Shown here: in pieces, positions 34,887 through 42,558 of the stretch
How positions within the stretch are numbered: the first letter of the stretch is position 1
Layout of the letters: every line of letters starts with the position of its first letter
Source: Kitasatospora cinereorecta
GTDB taxonomy: Bacteria; Actinomycetota; Actinomycetes; Streptomycetales; Streptomycetaceae
Length of the DNA stretch: 64,000 bases
Direction of reading: 5' to 3'
Assembly (NCBI RefSeq): GCF_024172095.1
Contig: NZ_JAMZDX010000002.1
Span: 744,001 to 808,000, forward strand
Notes under the pieces: model-generated
The model's database searches: none
Seen by the model: the letters and a program-made list of their open reading frames with translations, nothing else
What the model was told of the DNA's origin: nothing
Translations under genes and position numbers: made by a program

Positions 34887-35639
34887 CTATCGGTGGTCCG
34901 GGTCGGGTCCGGTGGTGCCGGAGGCCGCTTCCGGCCTGGAGTACAGGATCTCGCGGGCCTGTTCGGCGGCGCGGGTGATGCTCTCGGTGACGAAGTCGAG
35001 GAAGCGGGCGACGTTCTCCAGGCGGGTGGCGGCCGGGGTGCCGGCCCCGAGGACGCCGACGCCCTGGCGGGCGGCCTCGACGAACGTGGCGTTGTCCCGG
35101 GCGCTGCGGATCATCGACTGGTACCAGAGGTCGTCGTCGACGATGTAGCGCTCGCGGCGGCGTTCGTCGCGCTCCCGGCGGATCAGTGCCAGTCCGTCGA
35201 GGAAGGCGATCGCCTTGGAGACGGACGCCGGGCTGACCGCGAGGCGCCGGGCCAGCTCGGCCGCGGTGAGGCTGCCCGCGTCGGTGGTGTAGAGGCAGGC
35301 CATGACCCGGGCCGGCATCCTCGGCACGCCCGAGACCATGAGGACGGTGGTGAGCGTCTCCTGGTACGCGGCCACCGCCTCGGCATCCCGGCCGTGGGGC
35401 TGCGGGGCCGGCTGCGGACCCCGGGCGGTGGAGGCCTGGCGCCGGTGGGCACGCTGCTCGGTGGCGCGGTGGGCCAGGTCGGCGCGGTAGGCGGTGGGGC
35501 CGCCGTTGCGCATCACCTCGCGCGTGATCGTCGAGGTCGGGCGTTCGAGCCGGCGGGCGATCTCGGCGTAGGGGAGGCTGTCGGCCAGCCCCAGCGCGAT
35601 CTGGCGGCGTTCCTGCTGGGTGAGCCTGCCTCCCGGCAT
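34887..35639 (-). CDS. GbsR/MarR-like regulator with an IS30-type N-terminal HTH
   Basis: 250 residues with two DNA-binding modules. Residues 5-45 are an HTH of the IS30/HTH_38 type (LTQQERRQIALGLADSLPYAEIARRL, then PTSTITREVMRNGG). Residues 95-175 form a MarR/GbsR winged helix (LMVSGVPRMPARVMACLYTT, SLTAAELARRLAVSPASVSKAI). A helical C-terminus follows. A TTGCAA-18-TATGGT promoter with CCATTGCAATGG over its -35 lies 36 bp upstream, which fits autoregulation. Divergent from DUF4097 and hydrolase genes. In streptomycetes such regulators often sit near drug-type ABC exporters; none is here. Confidence 0.85.
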   Translation of the reverse strand: MPGGRLTQQERRQIALGLADSLPYAEIARRLERPTSTITREVMRNGGPTAYRADLAHRATEQRAHRRQASTARGPQPAPQPHGRDAEAVAAYQETLTTVLMVSGVPRMPARVMACLYTTDAGSLTAAELARRLAVSPASVSKAIAFLDGLALIRRERDERRRERYIVDDDLWYQSMIRSARDNATFVEAARQGVGVLGAGTPAATRLENVARFLDFVTESITRAAEQAREILYSRPEAASGTTGPDPDHR

Positions 35640-35674
35640 CGCGGTCTCCTCCTGGGTCGGTGCGTGGCGCCCCC

Positions 35675-35704
35675 ACCATAGCGTTCACTCACAGTCCATT
35701 GCAA
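35675..35704 (-). promoter_or_regulatory. Candidate promoter of the HTH/MarR gene
   Basis: On the minus strand: TTGCAA (35704-35699), 18-bp spacer, TATGGT (35680-35675). The start codon is 36 bp further on. The 12-bp palindrome CCATTGCAATGG (35696-35707) covers the -35 box. Confidence 0.5.
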
Positions 35705-35750
35705 TGGTGTCGGCGACTGACGTTGCGTTATCTGACAGGGCGTTGCAACG
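35696..35750. promoter_or_regulatory. TTGCAA palindromes in a divergent promoter region
   Basis: CCATTGCAATGG (35696-35707) and CGTTGCAACG (35741-35750) are perfect palindromes, 44 bp centre to centre. A half-like CGTTGC at 35721 is 20 bp before the second. The intergenic DNA is clearly AT-richer than the surrounding genes. Confidence 0.6.
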
Positions 35751-35868
35751 AAATCCCCTCATTGACCTGCATTTTCAATGTTCTTCGGCAACAGGCATGT
35801 TGTCGAGTTGTGGAAAGCAACGTAGCGTTTCACTCATCGGAAAACGCCAGCGAGCACCGGAGAACACC

Positions 35869-36534
35869 ATGCAGAAGTTCCTCACCACCGCCCCGATCAC
35901 CGCCGTCCTGGACATCCCCGCCGGCCGCGTCCAGCTCATCGCCGCCGACCGCGCCGACACCACGGTCGAGGTGCGGCCGGCCGACCCCGGGAAGAACCGC
36001 GACGTCCGCACCGCCGAGCAGACCACCGTCGAGCTGACGGACGGCGTCCTGCAGATCCGGACCGCCGGGGCCGAGAACCGGCTCCTCGGCCCCTCCGGAT
36101 CCGTCGAGGTCACCGTCAAGCTGCCCGCCGGCTCGCACGTCGAGGCCACGACCGGGAGCTGCGAGCTGCGCGGCGTCGGCCGCCTCGGCGACGTGGCCTT
36201 CGACGGCGCCTACCGCCAGACCAAGATCGACGAGGCGGCGAGCGTCCGCCTCACCGCCGTCGACGGCGACGTCGAGATCGGCCGACTGGGCGGCCCGGCC
36301 GAGATCAGCACCACCCGGGGCGACATCCGGATCACCGAGGCCCTCGGTGGCACCGTCCACCTCACCACCCAGTCCGGCGACATCACCGTCGGCGCCGCCG
36401 CGGGCGTCTCGGCCAAGCTCGACGCCCACACCGGTTACGGCCGGATCGGCAACGCCCTGCGCAACGACGGCACCGTCACCCTCGACATCCGCGCCACCAC
36501 CACCCACGGCGACATCACCGCCCGCAGCCTCTGA
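35869..36534 (+). CDS. DUF4097 beta-strand repeat protein
   Basis: 221 residues made of short beta-strand repeats with no signal peptide or membrane helix: VEVTVKLPAGSHVEATTGS, ELRGVGRLGDVAFDGAY, VRLTAVDGDVEIGRLGG, AEISTTRGDIRITEA and so on, a beta-helix-like DUF4097 (adhesin-like) domain. Cytosolic, role unknown; commonly adjacent to GbsR/MarR-type regulators, as here. ATG 35869 has GGAGA five bases upstream. The hydrolase gene follows after 88 bp in the same direction. Confidence 0.85.
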   Translation: MQKFLTTAPITAVLDIPAGRVQLIAADRADTTVEVRPADPGKNRDVRTAEQTTVELTDGVLQIRTAGAENRLLGPSGSVEVTVKLPAGSHVEATTGSCELRGVGRLGDVAFDGAYRQTKIDEAASVRLTAVDGDVEIGRLGGPAEISTTRGDIRITEALGGTVHLTTQSGDITVGAAAGVSAKLDAHTGYGRIGNALRNDGTVTLDIRATTTHGDITARSL

Positions 36535-36622
36535 CCCGGCAGCGAACCCGCGCGGCCGGGCCGCCCACGAGCACGCGGCCCGGCCGGCCGCCCGCACACC
36601 CGACACCATCACGGAGAACGCC

Positions 36623-37435
36623 ATGACGAAGAACCCCACAGCCTCGACCACCTCGGCGTGGACCGGCATGGTGCCGGTCGACGACACCGCCCTGGCCGTC
36701 ACCGACACCGGCGGCCCCGGCATCCCGGTGGTCTACCTCAACGGCCAGTTCGCCACCCAGGGTTACTGGCAACGGGTCATCACCGACCTGGGCACCACCG
36801 ACTGGCGACACATCACCTACGACGAGCGGGCCCGCGGCCGGAAGTCGAAGACCTCTGCCGACTACTCCTTCGAGGCCGCCGTCCGTGACGTCGACGCCGT
36901 CCTCGCCGCCCGGGGCGTGGACCGGGCCCTCGTGGTGGGCTGGTCCTACGGCGCGTTCGTCGCCGCCCACTGGGCGAGCCGCAACCCCGACCGCGCCCTC
37001 GGTGCCGTCCTGGTCGAGGGCGCACAACCGCACGACTGGCTCGACGACGCCATGGAACAGCGGATCCGCAAGCAGTTCCGCCAGTGGAGCTGGCTGCTGC
37101 CCCTGCTGCGCCCGACCGGCCTGACCCCGCGGATGAACGCCGAGCAGATGGCCGAGTGCAACATCGAACTCGGCAAGGTCGCCCGCGAGCGGGCACTCGG
37201 CCCCGTACTGGACGCCATCACCGTCCCGACGCGGTACGTGGTCGCGTCAGGGGCGTCCCTGGGCAGCCGCGGCGACGAACAGGAGGTGATCCGGGCGAGC
37301 CTCGGCGCGGTGGCCGCCCGCAACCCGCACATCGAGATCAGCGCGAAGGTCGCCAGCAACCACGACGCGATCCTCAAGAAGGACTTCCGCGCCGTCGCCG
37401 ACGCCGTGCGCGACGCCGCAGCCGTGGCCGGCTGA
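36623..37435 (+). CDS. Alpha/beta hydrolase
   Basis: 270 residues, cytosolic. Strand and oxyanion segment VVYLNGQFATQGYW, then YDERARGRS-like turn (DERARGRKSK), nucleophile elbow VVGWSYGAFVAAHWA (Ser in GWSYG) and a candidate His in VASNHDAILKKD near the C-terminus. Resembles proline-iminopeptidase or haloperoxidase-like hydrolases; substrate unknown. ATG 36623 with CGGAGAA upstream. Probably cotranscribed with the DUF4097 gene. Confidence 0.88.
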   Translation: MTKNPTASTTSAWTGMVPVDDTALAVTDTGGPGIPVVYLNGQFATQGYWQRVITDLGTTDWRHITYDERARGRKSKTSADYSFEAAVRDVDAVLAARGVDRALVVGWSYGAFVAAHWASRNPDRALGAVLVEGAQPHDWLDDAMEQRIRKQFRQWSWLLPLLRPTGLTPRMNAEQMAECNIELGKVARERALGPVLDAITVPTRYVVASGASLGSRGDEQEVIRASLGAVAARNPHIEISAKVASNHDAILKKDFRAVADAVRDAAAVAG

Positions 37436-37551
37436 CCACGCGACGCCGTCCGCCGGCCGCCGATGGGCCGGGAGCGTGACAGCGGGCCATCGGTTCCGCG
37501 CTGCGCGGCCCGCCGCTCGTATGGTGAGCGCAGGCGGCAGAGGACGAGGAC

Positions 37552-38781
37552 GTGAGCGTGAGCGAAGCGGCGATCGACTACCGGGCGGTCTTCCACGCGC
37601 TGCCGGGCATGGTGGCGCTGCTGACGCCGGAGCTGGTGTACACGGACGCGAACGCGGACTTCCTGCGCCAGTCCGGGCGCAGGCGCGAGGAGTTGATCGG
37701 CCGCTACCTCTTCGACGTCTTCCCGGACAACCCCAACGATCCCACCGCCACCGGGTCCAGGAACCTGGAGGCCTCCCTGCGCCGGGTGCTGGCGAGCGGC
37801 GAGCGGGACACCATGGCGCTGCAGCGCTACGACGTGGAGTCCCCCGAACGGCCCGGCGAGTGGGAGGAACGGTACTGGAGCCCGATCAACGCCCCGGTCC
37901 TGGACGTCGACGGCCGGGTCGTCCTGATGGTGCACCGGGTCGAGGAGGTCACCGAGCTGATCCGCGCCCGCCGCCGGGCGGCCGGGACCAGGTCCCGCGT
38001 CCTGGAGGCGGAGCTCTACACCCGCTCCCGGGAACTCCAGGAGGTCAACGAGCGGCTGCGCGAGGCCCACGCCCGGGAACGCGAGGTCGCCCTCGCACTC
38101 CAGGACGCCATGCTGCCGGCGCCGAACCTGCTCCACCACCAGGCCGCGGTCCGCTACCAGCCCGCGGTCGGCGCGCTGAACGTCTGCGGCGACTGGTACG
38201 ACCTCGTCGAACTCCCCGGCGAGCGCATGGCGGTGGCCGTCGGCGACGTGGTCGGGCACGGACTGGCCGCCGCCGGGGTGATGGGCCAGCTGCGCAGCGC
38301 GCTCAGCGCCGCCTCCCGGGTCTCGGCCGGACCCGCCCAGGCCCTGGAGGTGGTCGGCCTCTACTCCCGCTCCGTCGAGGGCGCCGAGTCGACCACCGCG
38401 GTCTCCGTGCACATCGACTGGACCACCCACACGCTGACGTACAGCAGCGCCGGCCACCTGCCGCCCGCCGTGGTGCGCGCCGGGGGCGAGGTGGTGTTCC
38501 TCGACGGCGCCACCGACCCGCCGCTGGGCGCCCGCCCCGAGCACGTGGCCCGCCCGCAGGACCGGCAGACCTTCGCGAGCGGGGACACCCTCGTGCTCTA
38601 CACCGACGGGCTGATCGAACGCCGCCACGAGGACATCGACGTCGGCCTCGCCCGCCTCGCCCGCTCCCTCGCCGCCCACCGCCGCCTCGCACCGGAGCCG
38701 CTGGCCGACGCCCTCCTGCTCGACCTGCTGCCCGCCGCCGGCGCCACCGACGACGCCGCCCTGGTCGTGCTCCGCTTGTAG
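37552..38781 (+). CDS. PAS-containing SpoIIE/RsbU-type PP2C phosphatase
   Basis: 409 residues, no membrane helix. A PAS domain at about 8-130 (FHALPGMVALLTPELVYTDANADFL, GRYLFDVFPDN), a coiled-coil linker (ELYTRSRELQEVNERLREAHARE) and a PP2C/SpoIIE domain from about 180 (GDWYDLVELPGERMAVAVGDVVGHG, LYTDGLIERR, DDAALVVLRL). Such enzymes dephosphorylate anti-sigma antagonists in response to a sensed signal. Start GTG 37552 (GTG 37558 also possible); GAGGACGAGGAC lies upstream. One of three such phosphatases in 15 kb. Confidence 0.9.
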   Translation: MSVSEAAIDYRAVFHALPGMVALLTPELVYTDANADFLRQSGRRREELIGRYLFDVFPDNPNDPTATGSRNLEASLRRVLASGERDTMALQRYDVESPERPGEWEERYWSPINAPVLDVDGRVVLMVHRVEEVTELIRARRRAAGTRSRVLEAELYTRSRELQEVNERLREAHAREREVALALQDAMLPAPNLLHHQAAVRYQPAVGALNVCGDWYDLVELPGERMAVAVGDVVGHGLAAAGVMGQLRSALSAASRVSAGPAQALEVVGLYSRSVEGAESTTAVSVHIDWTTHTLTYSSAGHLPPAVVRAGGEVVFLDGATDPPLGARPEHVARPQDRQTFASGDTLVLYTDGLIERRHEDIDVGLARLARSLAAHRRLAPEPLADALLLDLLPAAGATDDAALVVLRL

Positions 38782-38942
38782 ACCGTCCCGTTCGGACCAG
38801 GCCGGGGTGCGGCGCGGTCGGCCCTGGGGGTGATCGCTCGGCGAGCCGATCGGCAGGGGCTCTGCCAGGCTGGGAGCTGTGGCGCAGGCGACGCCGGGCT
38901 GCGCCGACGCCGTCCCGCCGGATCGTCGAGGAGGCGGAAGCG

Positions 38943-39656
38943 ATGCCAGCCGAGAAGCCGAAGCCGGGGAATCGCCGGGCCCACTCCGCCGCACTCCGTG
39001 CGGAGGAGGCTCGCCGCGAGAAGCGCCGGAAGCTGCTGACCCGCGGGGCGATCGGCCTCGTGATCCTGGCGGCGATCGGCGGGATCGCGACCGTGATCGT
39101 GAACAACCAGGGGTCGTCCGGCACGGCGAGCGGGATCCCGTCCCAGCCGCGCCTCACGGCCGAGGGCCGCACCACGCCGCCGCCGTGGCCGGTGCCGAGC
39201 GATCCGACGGCCGCGGTGAAGGCTGCCGGGCTGCCGATGCTCGGCGCGGAGGGCACCGCCCTGCACATCCACGCCCACCTGGACGTCATCGCGGACGGCA
39301 AGCCGGTGACGGTGCCGGCGCTGATCGGCATCGACGAGGTCCAGCAGCTGGTCAGCCCGCTGCACACCCACGACGAGACCGGCATCATCCACATCGAGTC
39401 GCCCAAGCAGGCCGACTTCAGCATGGGCCAGTTCCTGACCCAGTGGCAGGTCTCCGCCTCCGCCGACCACCTGGGCGGACTGAAGACGGACGACACCCAC
39501 ACGCTGACGGCGTACGTCAACGGCAAGGCGGTCAGCGGCAACCCGGCGGCGATCCTCCTCAACGCGCACGACGAGATCGCCCTGGTGTACGGCACGGCGG
39601 CCGAGAACGCCTCCGTCACGGTGCCGTCGAGCTACAACTTCCCGAGCGGGCTCTGA
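38943..39656 (+). CDS. Membrane-anchored protein with His-rich extracytoplasmic domain
   Basis: 237 residues. A basic cytosolic N-terminus (about 35 residues, AALRAEEARREKRRK), one membrane helix (GAIGLVILAAIGGIATVIVN), a Pro-rich linker and an external domain of about 160 residues. That domain has a striking His/Asp set: LHIHAHLDVIADG, SPLHTHDETGIIHIESP, then DDTHTLTAYVNG and NAHDEIALVYG. The clustering suggests metal (Cu or Zn) binding, as an inference only; the family is conserved in actinobacteria but I know no function. ATG 38943 with GAGGCGGAAG upstream. Confidence 0.78.
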   Translation: MPAEKPKPGNRRAHSAALRAEEARREKRRKLLTRGAIGLVILAAIGGIATVIVNNQGSSGTASGIPSQPRLTAEGRTTPPPWPVPSDPTAAVKAAGLPMLGAEGTALHIHAHLDVIADGKPVTVPALIGIDEVQQLVSPLHTHDETGIIHIESPKQADFSMGQFLTQWQVSASADHLGGLKTDDTHTLTAYVNGKAVSGNPAAILLNAHDEIALVYGTAAENASVTVPSSYNFPSGL

Positions 39657-39699
39657 CCGGACGCCCGGCCGCGAGTCACGCACCGAGGGGGGTGGCGGC

Positions 39700-42399
39700 T
39701 CAGTCGGGTCGGTCGGGAAGGGGCTGCTCGCACCAGATGACCTTGCCGGCGGCGGTGTAGCGGGTACCCCAGCGGTGGGCGAGTTGGGCGACGAGGAAGA
39801 GGCCGCGGCCGCCCTCGTCGGTGGTGGCGGCCCAGCGCAGGTGGGGTGCGGTGCTGCTGCCGTCGGAGACCTCGCAGACCAGGCCGGTGTCGCGGATGAG
39901 GCGGACCTTGACGGGGGCGGTGCCGTAGCGGATGGCGTTGGTGACGAGTTCGCTGAGGATCAGTTCGGTGGCGAAGCCGAGTTCGTCGAGGCCCCATTCG
40001 GCGAGGCGCCGGGCGCAGGCGGTGCGCACGGGTGAGACGGCGGACGGGTCCGCCGGGACGTCCCACTCGGCGACCTGCTCGGGAGCCAGCCGGCCGGTGC
40101 GGGCGACCAGCAGCGCCGCGTCGTCGGTGGGATTCGGCGCGCGCATGGCCGAGGTGGCGGCCTCGCAGGTCGCGTCCGGGGTGCGGGTCCCGTCGTCGGC
40201 CAGGGCGGCGCGCAGGCGCTCCAGACCGTGGTCGATGTCGTGGTCGCGGGTCTCGACCAGGCCGTCGGTGAACAGCACCAGGCGGGAGCCCTCGGCGAGT
40301 TTCAGGTCGGTGGTCTCGTACGGGTGGCCGCCGCCGGTCCCGAGCGGCGGTGCGAGGGCGGCGTCCGGGTACTCGGCGGTGCCGTCGGGGTGGACCAGGG
40401 CGGGGCCGAGGTGGCCGGCGCGGGCGATGCTGCAGATTCCGGTGACCGGGTCGTAGACGGCGTAGGCGCAGGTGGATCCGGTGATCTCGAGGGCGCCGCA
40501 CTCCTCGTCGGCCTGGGCGACGAGTTCGTCGAGGCGTCCGAGGACCTCGTCCGGCGGCAGGTCGAGGGCGGAGAAGGTGCGGATGGCGGTGCGCAGCCGG
40601 CCCATGGCGACGGCGGCGTTGATGCCGTGGCCGACGACGTCGCCGACCACCAGGGCGGTGCGGAATCCGGGCAGCGGGACGACGTCGAACCAGTCGCCGC
40701 CGACCCCGGCGCCGGCCGGCAGGTAGCGGTGGGCCACCTCGAGGGCGGTGCGCCGGGGCACGGTGCGCGGGAGCAGGCTGTGCTGGAGGGCGGCGGCGGC
40801 CTGGTGTTCGCGGGTGTAGCGGCGGGCGTTGTCGACGGACACGGCGGCCCGGGCGGCGAGCTCCTCGGCGAGCAGCAGGTCGTCGGCGTCGAACGGGGTG
40901 GTGCCCGGCCTGCGGCGGAACTCGACCAGGCCGAGCACCCCGCCGCCGGCCCGCAGCGGGGCCACGATCACCGTGTACGGGCCGGCGTCCGCCGGGTCCG
41001 GCCCGGCGGGGGCTGGCCCGGTGCTGCGGACGAGCACGGCGCGGCCGCTGTCGAGGCTGCGCGCCTGCGGGGAGTGCTCGGCGAGCGTGACCGCCGTGCT
41101 CGGCTCCGCGCGTCCTCCAGGTGCTCCAGGTGCTCCAGGTGCTTCGCGCAGGGCGGTGCGGCGCAGCTGCCGTCCGCCCGTCGCGGGTTCCTCGCCGCGG
41201 GCGACGGACTCGAGCAGGTCGACGGTGACGGTGTCGGCGAAGCGGCCCTCGACGGCGACGTCGGCCAGCTCCTCGCAGGTACGGGTCACCTCCAGGGTGC
41301 CGCCGATCCGCAGACCCGCCTGGTACAGCAGCTGCCGGCGCCGTCCGGCGGCCTCGACCCGGCTGGTCAGCTCGTGCAGCTCGGTGGAGTCGCGCAGGGT
41401 CACCACGCTGCCGGGCGGCCCGCCGAACGGAGCGGTGGGACGCTTGTTCACCGCCAGCAGCCGGTCGCCCGCCGGATGGATCCCGTCCGTCACCTCCTCC
41501 GGCGAGGACAGCAAATCCGCGGTCCCGGCGTCCAGCCCCAGCTCGGCCACCTGCCGTCGTTCGGCGTCCGCCGGCAGGTCGAGCAGCCGCCGCGCCTCGT
41601 CGTTGGCGAGCGTCACCCGCCCGTCACCCCCGACGATCACCACCCCCTCCCGCACCGCGTGCAGCACCGCGTCGTGGTGCTCGTACATCCGGCCAAGCTC
41701 GCTCGGGCCCAGCCCCCGGGTCTGCCGCCGCAGCCGCCGCCCGGCCAGCCCGGTCGCCACCGCGGCCAGTGCCACCGCGCCCGCCGCGCCGCCGAGCAGC
41801 ACCGGCAGTTGCGCGCCGACCACCGAGTTGACCCGGCCGACCGTGATGTTCACCGCGACGACGGCCCTGGGCACGCCGTCCGGGCCGAACACCGGCACCG
41901 CGGTCGCGATCGAGTGGTAGTGCGGCCTGGGTTCCTGGAGGTCGAAGGTGACGGTGCGGCCCGCGTACAGCTGCGGCACCACGTCCCGCACCACGTTCGG
42001 CGGCGCCTGGTAGGGCCGGCCGACGTAGTCGGGGTGCGGTGAGGTGAGCTGGACGAACGCCGGGGTGATCACCACGACGGAGTCGACGCCGGTGGCCCGG
42101 CGCACCGCCTCCGCGCGCGGCTGCAGGACGGCCGACGGGCTCGGGCCGTCCAGCGCCTCGACCAGCCCCGGCGCGTGGGCGAACGACTCGGCGACGCCCC
42201 GGGTCACCCGCCGGGCGTCGTTCACCGTGCTGGAGCGGGCCTGCAGCACCATCGCGGTCAACGCCGCGCCCACCAGCAGCACCACGATCGCCAACTCGAC
42301 CAGCAGCACCCGCCCCGCCAGGCTCCGGACGCCGAGCAGCGCGCGGGAGTCGCCCCCGACGCGGCTCGCGAGCCGGCGCACCCGGTAGAGCACGAACAT
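39700..42399 (-). CDS. Transmembrane sensor SpoIIE-type phosphatase with PAS, GAF and HATPase domains
   Basis: 899 residues. Membrane helix at about 34-53 (VELAIVVLLVGAALTAMVL), extracellular cache-like sensor to about 195, second helix (VLLGGAAGAVALAAVATGLAG), PAS (HDAVLHAVREGVVIVGGDGRV), GAF (about 355-525), SpoIIE phosphatase (VGGDWFDVVPLPGFRTALVVGDVVGHG, VLFTDGLVETRD, DDAALLVAR) and a C-terminal GHKL kinase (FATELILSELVTNAIRYG, DEGGRGLFLVAQLAHRWG). Having phosphatase and kinase domains in one protein is typical of large streptomycete regulators. A 9-bp repeat (CTCCAGGTG, 41115-41141) encodes a Gly/Ala/Pro linker in the GAF region. Confidence 0.9.
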   Translation of the reverse strand: MFVLYRVRRLASRVGGDSRALLGVRSLAGRVLLVELAIVVLLVGAALTAMVLQARSSTVNDARRVTRGVAESFAHAPGLVEALDGPSPSAVLQPRAEAVRRATGVDSVVVITPAFVQLTSPHPDYVGRPYQAPPNVVRDVVPQLYAGRTVTFDLQEPRPHYHSIATAVPVFGPDGVPRAVVAVNITVGRVNSVVGAQLPVLLGGAAGAVALAAVATGLAGRRLRRQTRGLGPSELGRMYEHHDAVLHAVREGVVIVGGDGRVTLANDEARRLLDLPADAERRQVAELGLDAGTADLLSSPEEVTDGIHPAGDRLLAVNKRPTAPFGGPPGSVVTLRDSTELHELTSRVEAAGRRRQLLYQAGLRIGGTLEVTRTCEELADVAVEGRFADTVTVDLLESVARGEEPATGGRQLRRTALREAPGAPGAPGGRAEPSTAVTLAEHSPQARSLDSGRAVLVRSTGPAPAGPDPADAGPYTVIVAPLRAGGGVLGLVEFRRRPGTTPFDADDLLLAEELAARAAVSVDNARRYTREHQAAAALQHSLLPRTVPRRTALEVAHRYLPAGAGVGGDWFDVVPLPGFRTALVVGDVVGHGINAAVAMGRLRTAIRTFSALDLPPDEVLGRLDELVAQADEECGALEITGSTCAYAVYDPVTGICSIARAGHLGPALVHPDGTAEYPDAALAPPLGTGGGHPYETTDLKLAEGSRLVLFTDGLVETRDHDIDHGLERLRAALADDGTRTPDATCEAATSAMRAPNPTDDAALLVARTGRLAPEQVAEWDVPADPSAVSPVRTACARRLAEWGLDELGFATELILSELVTNAIRYGTAPVKVRLIRDTGLVCEVSDGSSTAPHLRWAATTDEGGRGLFLVAQLAHRWGTRYTAAGKVIWCEQPLPDRPD
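41115..41141. repeat. In-gene 9-bp tandem repeat CTCCAGGTG x3
   Basis: Three exact copies inside the sensor-phosphatase gene; each adds three residues (A-P-G) to a linker, so copy number could vary without a frameshift. Confidence 0.85.
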
Positions 42400-42478
42400 G
42401 GCAGGTCCCCGATCTTGACGACTCTGCTGAAGCAGCCGATGACTCCACCCTGTGAGCGGCGGCGCGGGATCGGGACGG

Positions 42479-42509
42479 AGAAAATACGTATTCGACTACG
42501 TATTCTCGG
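42479..42509. promoter_or_regulatory. TACGTATTC repeat / inverted repeat before the LuxR-type gene
   Basis: TACGTATTC occurs at 42485-42493 and 42497-42505, 12 bp apart; TACGTA itself is palindromic, so the whole block also reads as an inverted repeat GAGAA..TACGTA - TACGTATTCTC with two extra A. Strikingly AT-rich for this genome and located in the divergent region, 60-80 bp before the LuxR gene start. Confidence 0.6.
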
Positions 42510-42558
42510 AATGTCGGGATTGGGTCGTTCACGCAGACCACGGAGGGTGTGACCCTGG

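Noticed and set aside
37476..38942. Upstream extension of the His-rich protein to 37476
   Set aside because: It overlaps the whole PAS-phosphatase in another frame; ATG 38943 with a ribosome-binding site is the natural start.
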